A DNA stretch of 64,000 nt from Moraxella sp. FZFQ2102 (GTDB taxonomy: Bacteria > Pseudomonadota > Gammaproteobacteria > Pseudomonadales > Moraxellaceae). Position numbers and translations under genes: made by a program. Shown here one piece after another: positions 46,795 to 58,183 of this stretch; the first letter of the stretch is position 1; the number at the start of each line of letters is the position of its first letter. Location: the NCBI RefSeq assembly GCF_024137865.1, contig NZ_CP099960.1, positions 1,488,001-1,552,000 on the forward strand, in the 5' to 3' direction. The notes under the pieces were generated by a model, which did no database searches, was not told the origin of the DNA, and saw only the letters and a list, made by a program, of their open reading frames with translations.

Positions 46795-49569
46795 ATGTCA
46801 ACTTCATCTGCCCAACTGCTCGCCACACGCTGCCAAGCTTTGCATTTGTCCATCGCGCCGCCACCTGTCATCAGCACACGCGATTTTGATGGTGCGCTTG
46901 TCAAGCACTGGCTTGATGCTGTCAATACCGCCATTGACAAGCAAATGATCGCTTATGGCGTCGATGCGGCAGAATACATCGCTGATCTGATCACGATTCG
47001 CACGCTGGCTGTCGATACGATTTTGGCGAAGATTTTTGATGTGTTTGATTTTACTGATGATTTTGCGCTGTTTGCTGTCGGTGGCTATGGACGCGGTGAG
47101 CTTTTGCCTGCATCGGACATTGATATTTTGCTGATCGGCGATGATGTCGCCCAAGCCAAATCGACGGTGGAAGCTTTTGTTGCTAAGCTTTGGGACATTG
47201 GCGTCACGCCTGCGATCTCGGTACGCAGCCTTGATGATACTAAGGTTGCCGTCAGTGATCAGACTATCGCAAGTGCACTACTTGAAGCGCGCTTATTGGC
47301 AGGCAATGACACACTGGCGGATTTTCCTTATCAAGCGGTAAAGACGGCATGGAGCGCCAAAGCCTATTTTGATGCCAAGATGGCGGAGTCCAAAGAGCGG
47401 TATCTGTCGCACAATGCCACTGAATACAATCTTGAGCCAAACATCAAAACCGCACCAGGTGGCTTGCGTGATTTGCACATGATCACTTGGCTTGGTCGAT
47501 TTTATTTTGGGCGCGAGCATGATTTGCACAGTTTGACAGCGACAGGATTTATTAGTCCTGCTGAATTTACCATTTTACAAAATGCACAGAAATTCTTATG
47601 GTGCATTCGCCATCATCTGCATATGCAAACCGCGCGCCACGAAGATCGCTTGCTGTTTGACCACCAAAAAACCATCGCTCAGCGCATGGGCTATTATCTG
47701 CAAAGCAGTAATACCACGCACAGCGATGTCACCACCGCGCTTGAAGCGATGATGCGTCTGTATTATCGCCATGCCATGCGCGTGGCGGCGATCTCTGAGA
47801 TGCTGTGCAGTTATTTTTATGAAAATTATCTGAAGCCCGTGGTGACAATCACGCCGATCGATGATGATTTTTGTATCGTGCGTGAGCAGATGGACAGCAA
47901 TGGCAGCTGTGATATTCATGACCGTATGCCGACATCGGTGGATAAAATCGCCATCACTCATGCTGATGTTTTTACCGATAATCCTGCCAATTTGCTTAAG
48001 GTATTTTTACTTATGGGGCAGCGTGGCATTAAGCAAATTACTGCCAGCACCTTGCGCGCCATTTATTTGGCAAGTCCTGTGATTGATGATGAATACCGCG
48101 GCAAGCCTGAACATCAAGCACTGTTTTTGGCAAATTTACAAGAAAGCAATTATCTGTTTCACCGCCTGCGCTTGATGAAGCGATTTGGTGTGTTGGGCAA
48201 TTATCTGCCTGCCTTTGGCAAAATCATGGGCTTGATGCAGTACGATTTGTTCCATCGCTACACGGTCGATGCGCATACTTTGCTGCTTGTGCGGATTTTG
48301 CACCGCTTTGGTGATGAGGCGCGCGCCGATGATTTTGGCTTGGTCAGTGAAGTGTATCAAAAAATCGTCCGCAAAGACATTTTGGTACTGGCTGCGATTT
48401 TCCATGACATCGCCAAAGGTCGCGGCGGCGATCATTCTAAGCTTGGCGCGGTCGATGCATATGAATTTTGCATCGGTCATGGTATGAGTGAAGCTGACGC
48501 AAAGCTTGTGCAGTGGCTTGTGCTTGAGCATCTGACCATGTCCTTGACCGCTCAAAAACAAGACATCTCAGACCCTGAAGTCATCGCCAATTTTGCTGAA
48601 TTTACCGGCAGTATCACGCGGCTCAATCACTTATATGTGCTGACCGTCGCCGACATGAATGCCACCAATTCGCAGCTGTGGAACACATGGCGTGCAGCTC
48701 TACTCAAGCAGCTGTACATCTCGGTGCACCGCGTGCATAGCCTTGGCAGTCATGTGACTGATAAAGATGTGGTGATCGAAAATCGCAAAAATAAAGCCTG
48801 TGATATTTTACCAACCATTGAGCGCGAACAATTGGATCAGCTGTGGGCGAATTTTGGCGAAGAATATTTCTTAAAACAAAAGCACTTCGACATCGCGTGG
48901 CAGTCGGCAGAGATTTTAAAAGCACAAGACAAACTTGCCAATGGCGAGCCGATTGTGGCGTTGCGCGCGCACAGTGATTTGAGCCTTGGTGGTATTCAGC
49001 TCTTGATCTGTGCGCCTGATCACGACAATCTGTTCGCCACAACCGTGTGCGTGCTTGATCAGTTGGGTTTATCAGTGCTCGATGCCAATATTTTGACTGC
49101 GACCATTGCAGATAAGACGGTGGCACTGGATTCTTATGTGGTCATCGACCGCGTCGCCAATGCACATCAGACCGATATTCTTGGCAATCCCAAGCACGCC
49201 GATGAGATCATCAGCCGCCTAAAACAAGGGCTGCGCCAAGGCGGCTGCCATGTACCGCCAAGCACTTATGGCTTTAATACCAAGCTTAAGCACTTTACTG
49301 TGCCGACGCAGGTGCAGTTCACCGCCGCGACCGCTTTGGCGCACCAAGGTCATCATCAGATGCACCTGATTACCAAAGACCGTCCATCGCTGCTTGCCAA
49401 AGTCGGCGCGGTGTTCAGTCGATTGGGACTTGAAGTGCATGGCGCACGCATTACCACGCTTGGCGAGCGCGCTGAAGATATGTTTTATTTGAGCGATAAA
49501 AATGGTCAGCGTCTTGATGATGATAAATTGGCAGTATTAAAAGCGGCGATCATTGAGACACTCAGCTGA
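46795..49569 (+). CDS. glnD: Bifunctional PII uridylyltransferase/uridylyl-removing enzyme
   Basis: GlnD senses glutamine and adds or removes UMP on the PII protein, controlling nitrogen metabolism. The 924-residue product has the nucleotidyltransferase motif GGYGRGELLPASDIDIL (about residues 99-115), the HD domain with AAIFHDIAKGRGGDHSKLG (about residues 536-554) and two ACT domains at the C-terminus (about 735-810 and 855-924). Length is close to the usual ~890. AAGGAAA lies just before the ATG. Confidence 0.95.
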   Translation: MSTSSAQLLATRCQALHLSIAPPPVISTRDFDGALVKHWLDAVNTAIDKQMIAYGVDAAEYIADLITIRTLAVDTILAKIFDVFDFTDDFALFAVGGYGRGELLPASDIDILLIGDDVAQAKSTVEAFVAKLWDIGVTPAISVRSLDDTKVAVSDQTIASALLEARLLAGNDTLADFPYQAVKTAWSAKAYFDAKMAESKERYLSHNATEYNLEPNIKTAPGGLRDLHMITWLGRFYFGREHDLHSLTATGFISPAEFTILQNAQKFLWCIRHHLHMQTARHEDRLLFDHQKTIAQRMGYYLQSSNTTHSDVTTALEAMMRLYYRHAMRVAAISEMLCSYFYENYLKPVVTITPIDDDFCIVREQMDSNGSCDIHDRMPTSVDKIAITHADVFTDNPANLLKVFLLMGQRGIKQITASTLRAIYLASPVIDDEYRGKPEHQALFLANLQESNYLFHRLRLMKRFGVLGNYLPAFGKIMGLMQYDLFHRYTVDAHTLLLVRILHRFGDEARADDFGLVSEVYQKIVRKDILVLAAIFHDIAKGRGGDHSKLGAVDAYEFCIGHGMSEADAKLVQWLVLEHLTMSLTAQKQDISDPEVIANFAEFTGSITRLNHLYVLTVADMNATNSQLWNTWRAALLKQLYISVHRVHSLGSHVTDKDVVIENRKNKACDILPTIEREQLDQLWANFGEEYFLKQKHFDIAWQSAEILKAQDKLANGEPIVALRAHSDLSLGGIQLLICAPDHDNLFATTVCVLDQLGLSVLDANILTATIADKTVALDSYVVIDRVANAHQTDILGNPKHADEIISRLKQGLRQGGCHVPPSTYGFNTKLKHFTVPTQVQFTAATALAHQGHHQMHLITKDRPSLLAKVGAVFSRLGLEVHGARITTLGERAEDMFYLSDKNGQRLDDDKLAVLKAAIIETLS

Positions 49570-49718
49570 TGGCAGTTTCATTGATAGGTTCATCACTTGT
49601 GCAAACTTGCGTTAAGATTTGCCACCAAAGCCATACGAAATCTTTACCGCCAGCACTGGTAATTTGATGGATTTTGTGCCAAAATTTAGCGCAAATTTTT
49701 GGAATTATTGAGATAATT

Positions 49719-50543
49719 ATGAAAACTTTAGCATTGTTTCGCGCACCTGTCTTGGCCGCAAGCTTGATGATGAGTGTGTCTGCTTTGGCAAATGATAACA
49801 CGCTGGCAAGCTTTGGCTTTGATACCATGGATACGCCTGCTTGTGCTGAGACGAGCCTGCCTGATGAGACAAGCTTTGTCACCAGTCAGCCTGACTGTGG
49901 CTATAGCGAAGGCTTGGCTGCGGTACAAAAAGGCGATAAATACGGCTATGTCAATGCCCAAGGCAAGCTTGTGATTCCTGCAGTATATCAAGAAGCTTAT
50001 CCGTTTAGCGATGGTTTGGCGCTGATCAAGCAAGGCGAGCAGTATGGCTTTATTGATAAATTTGGTAAAGTTAAAATTAAGCCACAGTACAAAGATGCGT
50101 GGAGCTTCTGGGAAGGTCGAGCCAAAATTGAGAGCAATGGCAAATACGGTTTTATTGATAAAACTGGTAAAGTTATCATCAAGCCAAACTATGAAATCAC
50201 GGGCAACTGGTTCGAAGATGGTTTGGTCGTTGTCAAATCGGGCAAGAAATTTGGCTACATCAATACCGATGGCAAAATGGTGATCAAGCCTGAGTTTGAC
50301 TCGGCGAAGGATTTTTCTGAAGGCTTGGCGGTTGTCACTAAAAAATCAGGCGAAACTGATGGCGATGGCGTTGAGCTGCACAAATACGGCTATATCGATA
50401 AAACCGGTGAGCTTGTGATTGATTTTAAATTTGACGATGCGTCGGATTTTGTCAAGGGTGCGGCCTATGTGGTCGAGGGCAATCAAGTGTATTTCATCGA
50501 CAAAAACGGCAGCCCAACCAAAATGCCTGATTATAACGATTGA
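49719..50543 (+). CDS. Secreted WG-repeat protein
   Basis: A 274-residue product with a signal peptide (LAASLMMSVSALA, cleavage before NDN) followed by about six tandem WG-type repeats of 30-45 residues. Each has the pattern YGFIDK.GK..IKP.Y followed by a FS-x-GLA-type segment. Two cysteines occur only before the repeats (residues about 43 and 60). WG-repeat proteins are common but their function is mostly unknown; binding or scaffolding is a guess. The ATG at 49719 is chosen because the signal peptide starts there, not at the TTG at 49674. Confidence 0.8.
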   Translation: MKTLALFRAPVLAASLMMSVSALANDNTLASFGFDTMDTPACAETSLPDETSFVTSQPDCGYSEGLAAVQKGDKYGYVNAQGKLVIPAVYQEAYPFSDGLALIKQGEQYGFIDKFGKVKIKPQYKDAWSFWEGRAKIESNGKYGFIDKTGKVIIKPNYEITGNWFEDGLVVVKSGKKFGYINTDGKMVIKPEFDSAKDFSEGLAVVTKKSGETDGDGVELHKYGYIDKTGELVIDFKFDDASDFVKGAAYVVEGNQVYFIDKNGSPTKMPDYND

Positions 50544-50569
50544 ACGACGCACTCAAATCTGATATAATC
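50541..50569 (+). promoter_or_regulatory. ssrA promoter
   Basis: TTGAAC (50541-50546) and TATAAT (50564-50569) with a 17-base spacer and a TGA before the -10 (extended -10). The -35 box overlaps the stop codon of the WG-repeat gene. Confidence 0.75.
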
Positions 50570-50582
50570 AAAAATCAACATT

Positions 50583-50941
50583 GGGGATGTTCTGGCTTCG
50601 ACGCTGGTAATGAAACTCAATAGTGCATGTCAAGAGCGTGTGACTCTTGTAAATCAACATACATTTAAAATAGTCGCAAACGACGAAACTTACGCTCTAG
50701 CAGCCTAAGGGCAGCTTGGGACGGTGCAGATTGCCTTTGGTCTGGTCACTCTCCCCGAAGCGAACGCACAAAGGATAGCCCAAGTTAGCGTTGTGATGAC
50801 TTGAGCGAAACTCTCAGCAAATCGTCCAATCCATCCTGACTGTCGGTTCGGTGCGGATTAAAGCCATAGACAGATTCTAAACATGTAGAGCTATGGGCGT
50901 AGTGCTGGCGGACGCGGGTTCAACTCCCGCCATCTCCACCA
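50583..50941 (+). ncRNA. ssrA: Transfer-messenger RNA (tmRNA)
   Basis: tmRNA rescues stalled ribosomes and tags the unfinished protein for degradation. The 5' end reads GGGGATGTTCTGGCTTCGAC and the 3' end GGGTTCAACTCCCGCCATCT followed by CCACCA, so the tRNA-like ends and encoded CCA are present. The tag frame runs from GCA at 50676 to TAA at 50706-50708 and encodes ANDETYALAA, as in Acinetobacter-type bacteria. The length of 359 bases is normal. smpB is not in the window. Confidence 0.96.
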
Positions 50942-50950
50942 AGTTACCCA

Positions 50951-50986
50951 AAAAATCCCAAGTAAATCAATTACTTGGGATTTTTT
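50951..50986 (+). terminator. Intrinsic terminator after ssrA
   Basis: AAAAATCCCAAGTAA (50951-50965) pairs with TTACTTGGGATTTTT (50971-50985) around a short loop. The stem core is the same as in the kbp terminator. Confidence 0.9.
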
Positions 50987-51153
50987 ATTCTTGATTTGGT
51001 TGTCTGAATGCTGACTATTTTTACAGCCAAGGCTTAAGATGGCATAGAAACCAACCTCATACCATCAACTGAAAAACAACCATGAAAACGCCGTACTATG
51101 TTGATCGTGTCAGCTAAAACAGGCTGTTTTAAGCATTTATATTTAAAACCCAA

Positions 51154-51489
51154 TCAATCTTCATCTAACAAATCTTGCTCGCGTGCTGCTTGCAGGATGA
51201 TGCTTGAGCGGTTGCCACTACGGCAGAAAATGTGCAATGGGCGCTCGGTGCTATTGAAAAAGTCAGCAAATTCTTGCACATGGCGCATCTCAAGCATTCC
51301 ACCACTGAATGGAATGTGGGCGTAGATGATGCCGTGTTCGGTCGCGGCAGCTTTGATTTCATCGCTGGTCGGCTGACCTGCTTCTTCGCCATCAGGGCGG
51401 TTGTTCACTAGGGTTTTGTAGCCTTGCTCAGCTAAGAATTTGACATCATCGACAGTGATTTGACCTGAGATAGTAATGGTATCTGACAT
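51154..51489 (-). CDS. DUF442/TIGR01244-type phosphatase-like protein
   Basis: A 111-residue protein of the family found at the N-terminus of beta-lactamase hydrolase-like sulfur-metabolism proteins. It has ISGQITVDDVKFLAEQGYKT, VNNRPDGEEAGQP and a phosphatase-type loop FCRSGNRS with Cys and Arg in CX5R spacing (about residues 87-94). A protein-tyrosine-phosphatase-like or sulfurtransferase role is inferred from the loop. It stands alone here, divergent from fadH. Confidence 0.8.
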   Translation of the reverse strand: MSDTITISGQITVDDVKFLAEQGYKTLVNNRPDGEEAGQPTSDEIKAAATEHGIIYAHIPFSGGMLEMRHVQEFADFFNSTERPLHIFCRSGNRSSIILQAAREQDLLDED

Positions 51490-51638
51490 AATATTTCTCG
51501 ATAAAAAGTGGGTAAATTGACTGTGATTAGCTTACTCTGATTTTTGTGGTTTGGCAAATGGTTTGTGCGAAAGTTTGCAGTATTTGATGGCAAATTGGCA
51601 CGCTGACCGAGCAGTCATTTATTAAAAATAATCTTTAG

Positions 51639-53846
<2,208 letters not shown>

Positions 53847-54068
53847 ATTTGAAAACCGTTTCAGGATCAAAGTGCGTTTTGCACAGAGCGATTTGGCAAA
53901 TGATTGGCTTTGAATAAGCCTTCTTTAAAATCTTCATCGTGGGCGTATGCAGTGCGCCCATATAAATCAGCTTAATAATTGTTAATGTTTGAAAATTGAC
54001 AAAACTGTGCAGGATGACACCTGACGCCGAATTAATGACACCATCGATCAAAACCCAATCCCTAAACG

Positions 54069-54096
54069 AAAAAACCCGCCCAAATGGACGAGTTTT
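54069..54096 (-). terminator. Terminator after glyA
   Basis: Read on the minus strand, AACTCGTCC pairs with GGGCGGGTT with two wobbles and is followed by a T-run. It lies about 20 bases after the glyA stop. Confidence 0.7.
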
Positions 54097-54117
54097 TATC
54101 ATTTACACAGTCAATGA

Positions 54118-55377
54118 TTAAGCATTGCGCTCATAGACTGGCAGTTTTTTGCAGATGGCGGCGACTTTTTCACGAGTGGCAGCGATAACAGCTTCATCAC
54201 CACGAGCGTCTAGCACATCGCAGATCCAGCCTGCCAACTCACGACATTCAGCTTCGCCAAAGCCACGAGTGGTCACCGCAGGCGTACCGATACGGATACC
54301 TGAAGTGACAAATGGTGATTTTGGATCGTTTGGTACTGAGTTTTTGTTCACAGTGATGTGTGCATCACCCAGCCATTTGTCCGCTTCTTTACCAGTGATT
54401 TCTTGCTTGATTAGGCTAATTAGCATCAGATGGTTCTCTGTGCCACCTGAGACGATGTCATAGCCACGAGATTGGATGACTTCTGCCATTGCTTTGGCGT
54501 TAGCGACGACTTGCTGTTGATATGCTTTGTACTCATCGCTCATCGCTTCTTTGAAGCAGACAGCTTTGGCGGCGATGGCGTGCATCAGTGGGCCGCCTTG
54601 GTTACCTGGGAATACCGCTGATGCCAATTTTTTCTCAATCTCTTCATTGGCGCGGGCTAGGATTAGGCCTGAGCGCGGGCCGCGTAGCGTTTTGTGCGTG
54701 GTGGTGGTTGTTACATCGGCGATTTGTACTGGGCTTGGATAAACACCTGCTGCCACAAGACCTGCCACATGCGCCATATCGACCATCAGATACGCACCAA
54801 CTTCATCGGCGATTTCGCGGAATTTTTGCCAATCAACCACTTGACTGTATGCTGAGAAGCCTGCGATGATCATCTTTGGCTTATGTTCACGCGCCAGACG
54901 CGCCACTTCTTCATAATCGATCAAGCCAGTTTCTGGGTTCAGACCATATTGTACCGCGTTGTAGTTACGGCCTGAGAAGTTCACTGTCGCGCCGTGTGTC
55001 AAGTGACCGCCGTGAGCTAGGCTCATGCCAAGCACGGTATCATTTGGCTTAAGCAATGCTAGGAAAACTGCGCTGTTGGCGCTTGAGCCTGAATGTGGCT
55101 GCACATTGACATAATCAGCACCAAATAGCTCTTTGGCACGATCGATGGCGATTTGTTCGATCACATCCACATGCTCACAGCCGCCGTAGTAACGCTTGCC
55201 TGGATAGCCTTCTGCATATTTGTTGGTCAGTGCTGTGCCTTGCGCTTCCATCACTGCAGGCGAGCAGTAGTTTTCTGATGCGATCAGCTCAATGTGATCT
55301 TCTTGACGCTGTGCTTCAGCATCGATATGAACTGCCAATTCTGGATCGTATTGGTGTAAAGAGATTTCTTTAAACAT
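54118..55377 (-). CDS. glyA: Serine hydroxymethyltransferase
   Basis: GlyA interconverts serine and glycine and feeds one-carbon units to tetrahydrofolate. The 419-residue PLP enzyme has the cofactor lysine in [14 protein letters not shown] (about residue 229), [17 protein letters not shown] near the N-terminus and the [15 protein letters not shown] segment. Length and motifs are normal. It may supply glycine/serine metabolism beside the glyoxylate genes, but no shared promoter is seen. Confidence 0.97.
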   Translation of the reverse strand: MFKEISLHQYDPELAVHIDAEAQRQEDHIELIASENYCSPAVMEAQGTALTNKYAEGYPGKRYYGGCEHVDVIEQIAIDRAKELFGADYVNVQPHSGSSANSAVFLALLKPNDTVLGMSLAHGGHLTHGATVNFSGRNYNAVQYGLNPETGLIDYEEVARLAREHKPKMIIAGFSAYSQVVDWQKFREIADEVGAYLMVDMAHVAGLVAAGVYPSPVQIADVTTTTTHKTLRGPRSGLILARANEEIEKKLASAVFPGNQGGPLMHAIAAKAVCFKEAMSDEYKAYQQQVVANAKAMAEVIQSRGYDIVSGGTENHLMLISLIKQEITGKEADKWLGDAHITVNKNSVPNDPKSPFVTSGIRIGTPAVTTRGFGEAECRELAGWICDVLDARGDEAVIAATREKVAAICKKLPVYERNA

Positions 55378-55502
55378 GAGATGTCCTTGAGTGTTGAAGG
55401 AAGGATAAAACAGTGGGCTTAGTGTAACATATTTATCAGATGATGCCTAATAGAAAGATGATTTTTCGCAGGGAAAATTCTCATCTTGACATGAATAATA
55501 TT

Positions 55503-56009
55503 TCATTGATTTTGCAAAAATTCACAAAACTCTGCCAAAAAAAGCTCATCAATCAATAATTTTTTGCCATGATATTCATATAAAGTGCTGCGCCCATATT
55601 CGCCGTCAATGGTGTGATATAGCCTGCGTGTGTGCGGTAGGGTGCGATGTTTTTTAAACAATACATAGCCAATCGGTGTATTACCCAAATGCCTTAGGCG
55701 GTTTAGTTCGCCTTGTAAGGTTTTAAGTGGAAAAATACTGCTTGCCATCACCCAAGCGCGATCACTTGCGCCATACAGCTGCACCGTGCGCACCCAAGCG
55801 ATCTGCGGGCGATTGACATCAAGCCCAAGCTGCTTTTTTTGGGCGAAAGTAAGCGCACGATGACCTTCTTGTACGATTTTGACACGCAGCGGCTGATTTG
55901 CAACTTGTTCAAGCAGTGCCGTCAGCGAGCCTTTGGCGGTCAAAAAGTTTGCCAAATTCGCATGAGTATGAGCAAAATCAGACGGTAACTGGGATAAAAA
56001 CTGTGGCAT
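55503..56009 (-). CDS. ubiC: Chorismate lyase
   Basis: UbiC releases pyruvate from chorismate to give 4-hydroxybenzoate, the first step of ubiquinone synthesis. The 168-residue product has WVRTVQLYGASDRAWVMASSIFP (about residues 72-94; family core with the Arg that binds chorismate), LGNTPIGYVLFKKH, and the C-terminal ELFLAEF with the conserved acidic residue. Length equals that of E. coli UbiC (165). ubiA is not adjacent. A hairpin without a T-run (55455-55488) lies between it and glyA. Confidence 0.85.
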   Translation of the reverse strand: MPQFLSQLPSDFAHTHANLANFLTAKGSLTALLEQVANQPLRVKIVQEGHRALTFAQKKQLGLDVNRPQIAWVRTVQLYGASDRAWVMASSIFPLKTLQGELNRLRHLGNTPIGYVLFKKHRTLPHTRRLYHTIDGEYGRSTLYEYHGKKLLIDELFLAEFCEFLQNQ

Positions 56010-56382
56010 AGGCGGCGAAATTTTGCGGTACAGGTGTTTTATTTTAGCATAATTGGCGCAAATATAGCGTAAAATTTATGAAATTGATAAATGTAGTTAA
56101 ATAGTTTAAATTTACAAAAATTAATAAAAATTGCTATATTGGAACATTTATACTTAAAAAATCAACAAGTTAAAATGGTATAGTATGATTTATTCTATTT
56201 GTAAATGATTTTGTAATACCCATTTATTTATGAAATATCGAACATTGGCAAAGGCTATTGGATAAATGCGCAAGTTTTGGGTATTCTGTATCCATCGGAA
56301 GGCAAAGCGAATCACGCAAAGACTTGCCAACCTTTATTCAGTGCATTTATGCAAATTATGTTGTCAATGAAAGGAGTTAGCC
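56010..56382. other. Spacer upstream of aceA
   Basis: 373 bases, AT-rich in the first 200, without a gene. A possible -10 TATAGT at 56179-56184 lacks a good -35. AAAGGAG at 56370-56376 is the aceA ribosome-binding site. No clear operator was recognised. Confidence 0.5.
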
Positions 56383-57981
56383 ATGACTTATCAATCAGCA
56401 CTAGACCATGTTCGTAAAGTTAAGGAAAAATTGGGCGGCACTTGGGATGCCATTCGCCCAGAAGATGCGGCACGCATGATCGTCCAAAACCGCTTCAAAA
56501 CTGGTCTTGATATCGCCAAATACACCGCTGCCATCATGCGTCGTGACATGGCAGAATACGATGCGGACAACAGCAAATACACCCAATCACTAGGTTGCTG
56601 GCATGGCTTTATCGCTCAGCAAAAAATGATTGCCAACAAAAAATACTTCGGCACCACCAACAAACGCTACATCTACCTATCAGGCTGGATGGTGGCAGCG
56701 CTTCGCTCAGAGTTTGGTCCACTACCTGACCAATCAATGCACGAAAAAACTGCTGTGCCTAAGCTGATCGAAGAAATCTACACATTCCTTCGCCAAGCAG
56801 ACGCCAAAGAGCTAAACGACCTATTCCGTGCGATGCAAAAAGCTGAAGCAGCAGGCGACACAGCGAAAGTAAAAGAAATCGAAGCTCAAATCGACAACTT
56901 TGAAACTCATGTTGTACCAATCATCGCTGACATCGATGCAGGCTTTGGTAACGAAGAAGCGACCTACCTATTGACCAAGCAAATGATTGAAGCAGGTGCG
57001 TGTGCGATTCAAATCGAAAACCAAGTATCTGATGCTAAGCAGTGTGGCCACCAAGCAGGTAAAGTAACTGTACCGCACGAAGATTTCCTAGCCAAAATCA
57101 ATGCCGTACGCTATGCATTCCTTGAGCTAGGTGTCGATGATGGCGTAATCGTGGCTCGTACCGACTCAGAAGGTGCTGACCTTACTCAAAAAATCCCTGT
57201 ATCTCGTGAACCAGGTGATCTAGCGAGCAAATACATCAGCTACCTAGAGACTACTGAGATCGACATCTCTGAAGCCAAAGAAGATGAAATTCTAATCAAG
57301 CGTAATGGCAAACTACATCGCCCAACTCGCTTGCCATCAGGCTTGTATCAGTTCCGTGAAGGCACTCAGCATGACCGTGTTGTCCTTGACTGCGTAACTT
57401 CGCTACAAAATGGCGCTGACATGATTTGGATCGAGACCCCGACACCAGACGTGGCAGGTATCGCAAGCTTTGTTAATGACATCAAGAAACAAGTTCCAGA
57501 CGCAAAATTGGTGTACAACAACTCACCATCATTCAACTGGACCATCAACTTCCGCCAGCAAGCGTATGACCGCTGGGTCGCTGAAGGTAAAGATGTCTCA
57601 GGCTATGAGCGTGATAAACTGATGGATGCCAAATATGACGGTTCTGAGCTTGCCAATGATGCAGACGAAAAAATCCGTACATTCCAAGCGGACGCAGCTC
57701 GTGAAGCAGGTGTATTCCATCACCTAATCACCTTGCCAACTTACCACACCGCAGCGCTATCAACGCATGAGCTTGCCAAAGGTTACTTTGGTGAAGAAGG
57801 TATGCTGGCGTATGTGGCAGGTGTACAGCGTAAAGAAATCCGCGGCGGCATCGCTTGCGTTAAGCACCAAGCCATGGCAGGTTCTGATATCGGTGACGAT
57901 CACAAAGAGATCTTCTCAGGTGAGAATGCACTAAAAGCAGGGGATGCAAGTAAGAACACCATGAACCAATTTGGCGGCTAA
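56383..57981 (+). CDS. aceA: Isocitrate lyase (long, Pseudomonas/Acinetobacter type)
   Basis: AceA splits isocitrate into succinate and glyoxylate, the first step of the glyoxylate shunt. The 532-residue protein is much longer than E. coli AceA (434) and fits the long subfamily known from Pseudomonas and Acinetobacter. The catalytic KxCGH motif reads SDAKQCGHQAGKVTVPHEDF (about residues 220-239), and DIDAGFGNEEAT holds metal-binding acidic residues. glcB follows 202 bases downstream, so both shunt enzymes are neighbours; a repeat and a terminator in between suggest separate transcripts. Confidence 0.96.
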   Translation: MTYQSALDHVRKVKEKLGGTWDAIRPEDAARMIVQNRFKTGLDIAKYTAAIMRRDMAEYDADNSKYTQSLGCWHGFIAQQKMIANKKYFGTTNKRYIYLSGWMVAALRSEFGPLPDQSMHEKTAVPKLIEEIYTFLRQADAKELNDLFRAMQKAEAAGDTAKVKEIEAQIDNFETHVVPIIADIDAGFGNEEATYLLTKQMIEAGACAIQIENQVSDAKQCGHQAGKVTVPHEDFLAKINAVRYAFLELGVDDGVIVARTDSEGADLTQKIPVSREPGDLASKYISYLETTEIDISEAKEDEILIKRNGKLHRPTRLPSGLYQFREGTQHDRVVLDCVTSLQNGADMIWIETPTPDVAGIASFVNDIKKQVPDAKLVYNNSPSFNWTINFRQQAYDRWVAEGKDVSGYERDKLMDAKYDGSELANDADEKIRTFQADAAREAGVFHHLITLPTYHTAALSTHELAKGYFGEEGMLAYVAGVQRKEIRGGIACVKHQAMAGSDIGDDHKEIFSGENALKAGDASKNTMNQFGG

Positions 57982-57992
57982 TTAAACATTTC

Positions 57993-58078
57993 GTGAATTG
58001 GGCTACTGCTTCGTTAGGCTCGCTTGCTGTACTACTTGTACAGCGTCGCTCCCCTGCCTAACATTAGCACCAATTCAC
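57993..58078. repeat. Palindromic intergenic repeat, copy B (after aceA)
   Basis: Outer arms GTGAATTGG (57993-58001) and CCAATTCAC (58070-58078) are exact reverse complements; the centre TGTAC/GTACA (around 58029-58042) is too. The left half (CTTCGTTAGGCTCGCTTGCT) and centre match the copies at 24707 and 24815. It starts 11 bases after the aceA stop and may form the 3' end hairpin of its mRNA. Confidence 0.65.
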
Positions 58079-58111
58079 TTGGTTTAACCGATAACGGTAA
58101 TTGGTAACAAG

Positions 58112-58146
58112 CGGTGTTTTGACTTTTGGGTTAAAGCACCGTTTTT
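58112..58146 (+). terminator. Terminator between aceA and glcB
   Basis: CGGTGTTTT (58112-58120) pairs with AAAGCACCG (58133-58141) with one wobble and is followed by TTTTT (58142-58146). Confidence 0.75.
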
Positions 58147-58183
58147 GATTTAGTTTAAGATAATGATTTTTAAGGATAAAACT

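Noticed and set aside
49781..50543. Tandem repeats that might be a CRISPR array
   Set aside because: The periodicity is at the protein level (WG repeats) with diverged DNA and no constant repeat-spacer pattern. No CRISPR array was seen anywhere in the window.
58145..58164. TTGATT and GATAAT as a glcB promoter
   Set aside because: The spacing is only about 8 bases, too short for a sigma70 promoter.
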